A stretch of 64,000 nucleotides of DNA from Pedobacter frigiditerrae (GTDB taxonomy: Bacteria; Bacteroidota; Bacteroidia; Sphingobacteriales; Sphingobacteriaceae): positions 1-64,000 of the forward strand of contig NZ_SJSK01000006.1 of NCBI RefSeq assembly GCF_004331645.1, written 5' to 3'. Within the stretch, counting starts at the first letter, position 1, and each line of letters opens with the position of its first letter. The position numbers and the translations under genes are program-made. The notes below the pieces were generated by a model that saw nothing but the letters and a program-made list of their open reading frames with translations, was not told the origin of the DNA and searched no databases. This document shows positions 63,706-64,000 of the stretch, piece after piece.

Positions 63706-64000
63706 TTAGTTTTGATGAGACACTTCTTCCATTGAGCTCCAGGTTTCTCCTTTTGAAGCAGCATCTGGTAATGGAATTTGTGTTGGCGCAGTTTCTTTCC
63801 ACCAACGTTGTGTAGTGGTGTCAGCTGCCATCTTTTTCATATCGTTGTTAAAATCATTGCCAGTGTACTCAAAATAGCTAAAAAGGTATTGTTTTCCTTC
63901 TATCTCTTTTAAATAGATTGAATAGTTTTGGATATTACATGCTGTAATTTTCTTTTGTACAGCAGGCCATACTGCTGCATGTAATTTTTTGTAATAAGCT
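63706..64000 (-). CDS. L-rhamnose mutarotase family protein (DUF718), partial
   Basis: The gene runs off the window edge; 97 codons of the C-terminal part are visible. They read KLHAAVWPAVQKKI, NYSIYLKEIEGKQYLFSYFE, DMKKMAADTTTQRWWKETAP and ETWSSMEEVSHQN before TAA (63706-63708). This pattern (small ferredoxin-like fold with WW and a C-terminal MEEV) is the RhaM/DUF718 family that interconverts alpha- and beta-anomers of L-rhamnose or L-fucose. Next to a GH95 fucosidase, L-fucose is a likely substrate (inference). Confidence 0.88.
   Translation of the reverse strand, partial: AYYKKLHAAVWPAVQKKITACNIQNYSIYLKEIEGKQYLFSYFEYTGNDFNNDMKKMAADTTTQRWWKETAPTQIPLPDAASKGETWSSMEEVSHQN

Noticed and set aside
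1..64000. CRISPR arrays, rRNA genes, phage structural genes, replication origin
   Set aside because: No regularly spaced repeats, rRNA motifs, phage genes or DnaA-box clusters were seen on either strand.

Overview
The window looks like a chromosomal segment of a Bacteroidota heterotroph, most likely Sphingobacteriaceae (Pedobacter-like). The evidence is AT-rich DNA, two SusC/SusD polysaccharide utilisation loci (PULs), an ECF-sigma/FecR/STN-SusC signalling cassette, Bacteroidota-type promoters (TTTG, about 19 nt, TAnnTTTG) and lycopene-cyclase/cytochrome-b5 and MurB genes of the usual type for the group. Species assignment is inference.

Layout. 1-1257: a GC-richer IS110-family element placed just beyond the terminator of the next operon. 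1258-8067: a minus-strand RND efflux operon (TetR, TolC-like, membrane-fusion protein, RND pump) led by two tandem paralogous micro-ORFs of 24 and 23 codons. 8243-13350: housekeeping and scattered genes (TMEM175-like channel, MurB, ECF sigma, fused lycopene cyclase, cytochrome b5, SRPBCC protein, PfkB kinase) and tRNA-Asn. 13400-23170: an accessory patch holding a tRNA 3'-end-like fragment, two unknown genes, ALDH, SDR, quinone oxidoreductase and HxlR genes, a five-gene minus-strand operon (membrane protein, AraC, SnoaL-like, bestrophin, LCIB/theta-type carbonic anhydrase-like protein) and a broken SDR. Most of this patch lies between two copies of a diverged 91-bp direct repeat, each followed by an intrinsic terminator.

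23823-43350: PUL 1. An ECF sigma, a FecR anti-sigma and an STN-containing SusC form the sensing system. They are followed by SusD, SusE-like, GH76, a GH28-like beta-helix enzyme, GH105, a circularly permuted SGNH hydrolase, an FAD oxidoreductase, GH125 and GH97. The locus ends in a decayed second GH76 gene and a decayed ROK-kinase start. GH76 plus GH125 points to alpha-1,6-mannan; the GH28-like enzyme plus GH105 points to uronic-acid-containing glycans. The target is therefore probably a composite or acidic, mannose-containing polysaccharide (inference).

43538-64000: a GntR/AraR-like regulator and an SSS symporter, then PUL 2: SusC, SusD, two surface lipoproteins, GH95 alpha-L-fucosidase, two clan GH-D alpha-galactosidase-like enzymes and a sialate O-acetylesterase-type esterase. 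It ends with a truncated SDR and, convergent at the window edge, a partial L-rhamnose mutarotase family gene. This set fits removal of fucose, galactose and acetyl groups from plant-type side chains.

The observations most worth a second look are the bestrophin + LCIB-like operon, the tandem micro-ORFs ahead of the efflux operon, the permuted SGNH hydrolase, the minus-strand terminator just upstream of susC, and the 91-bp repeat pair.
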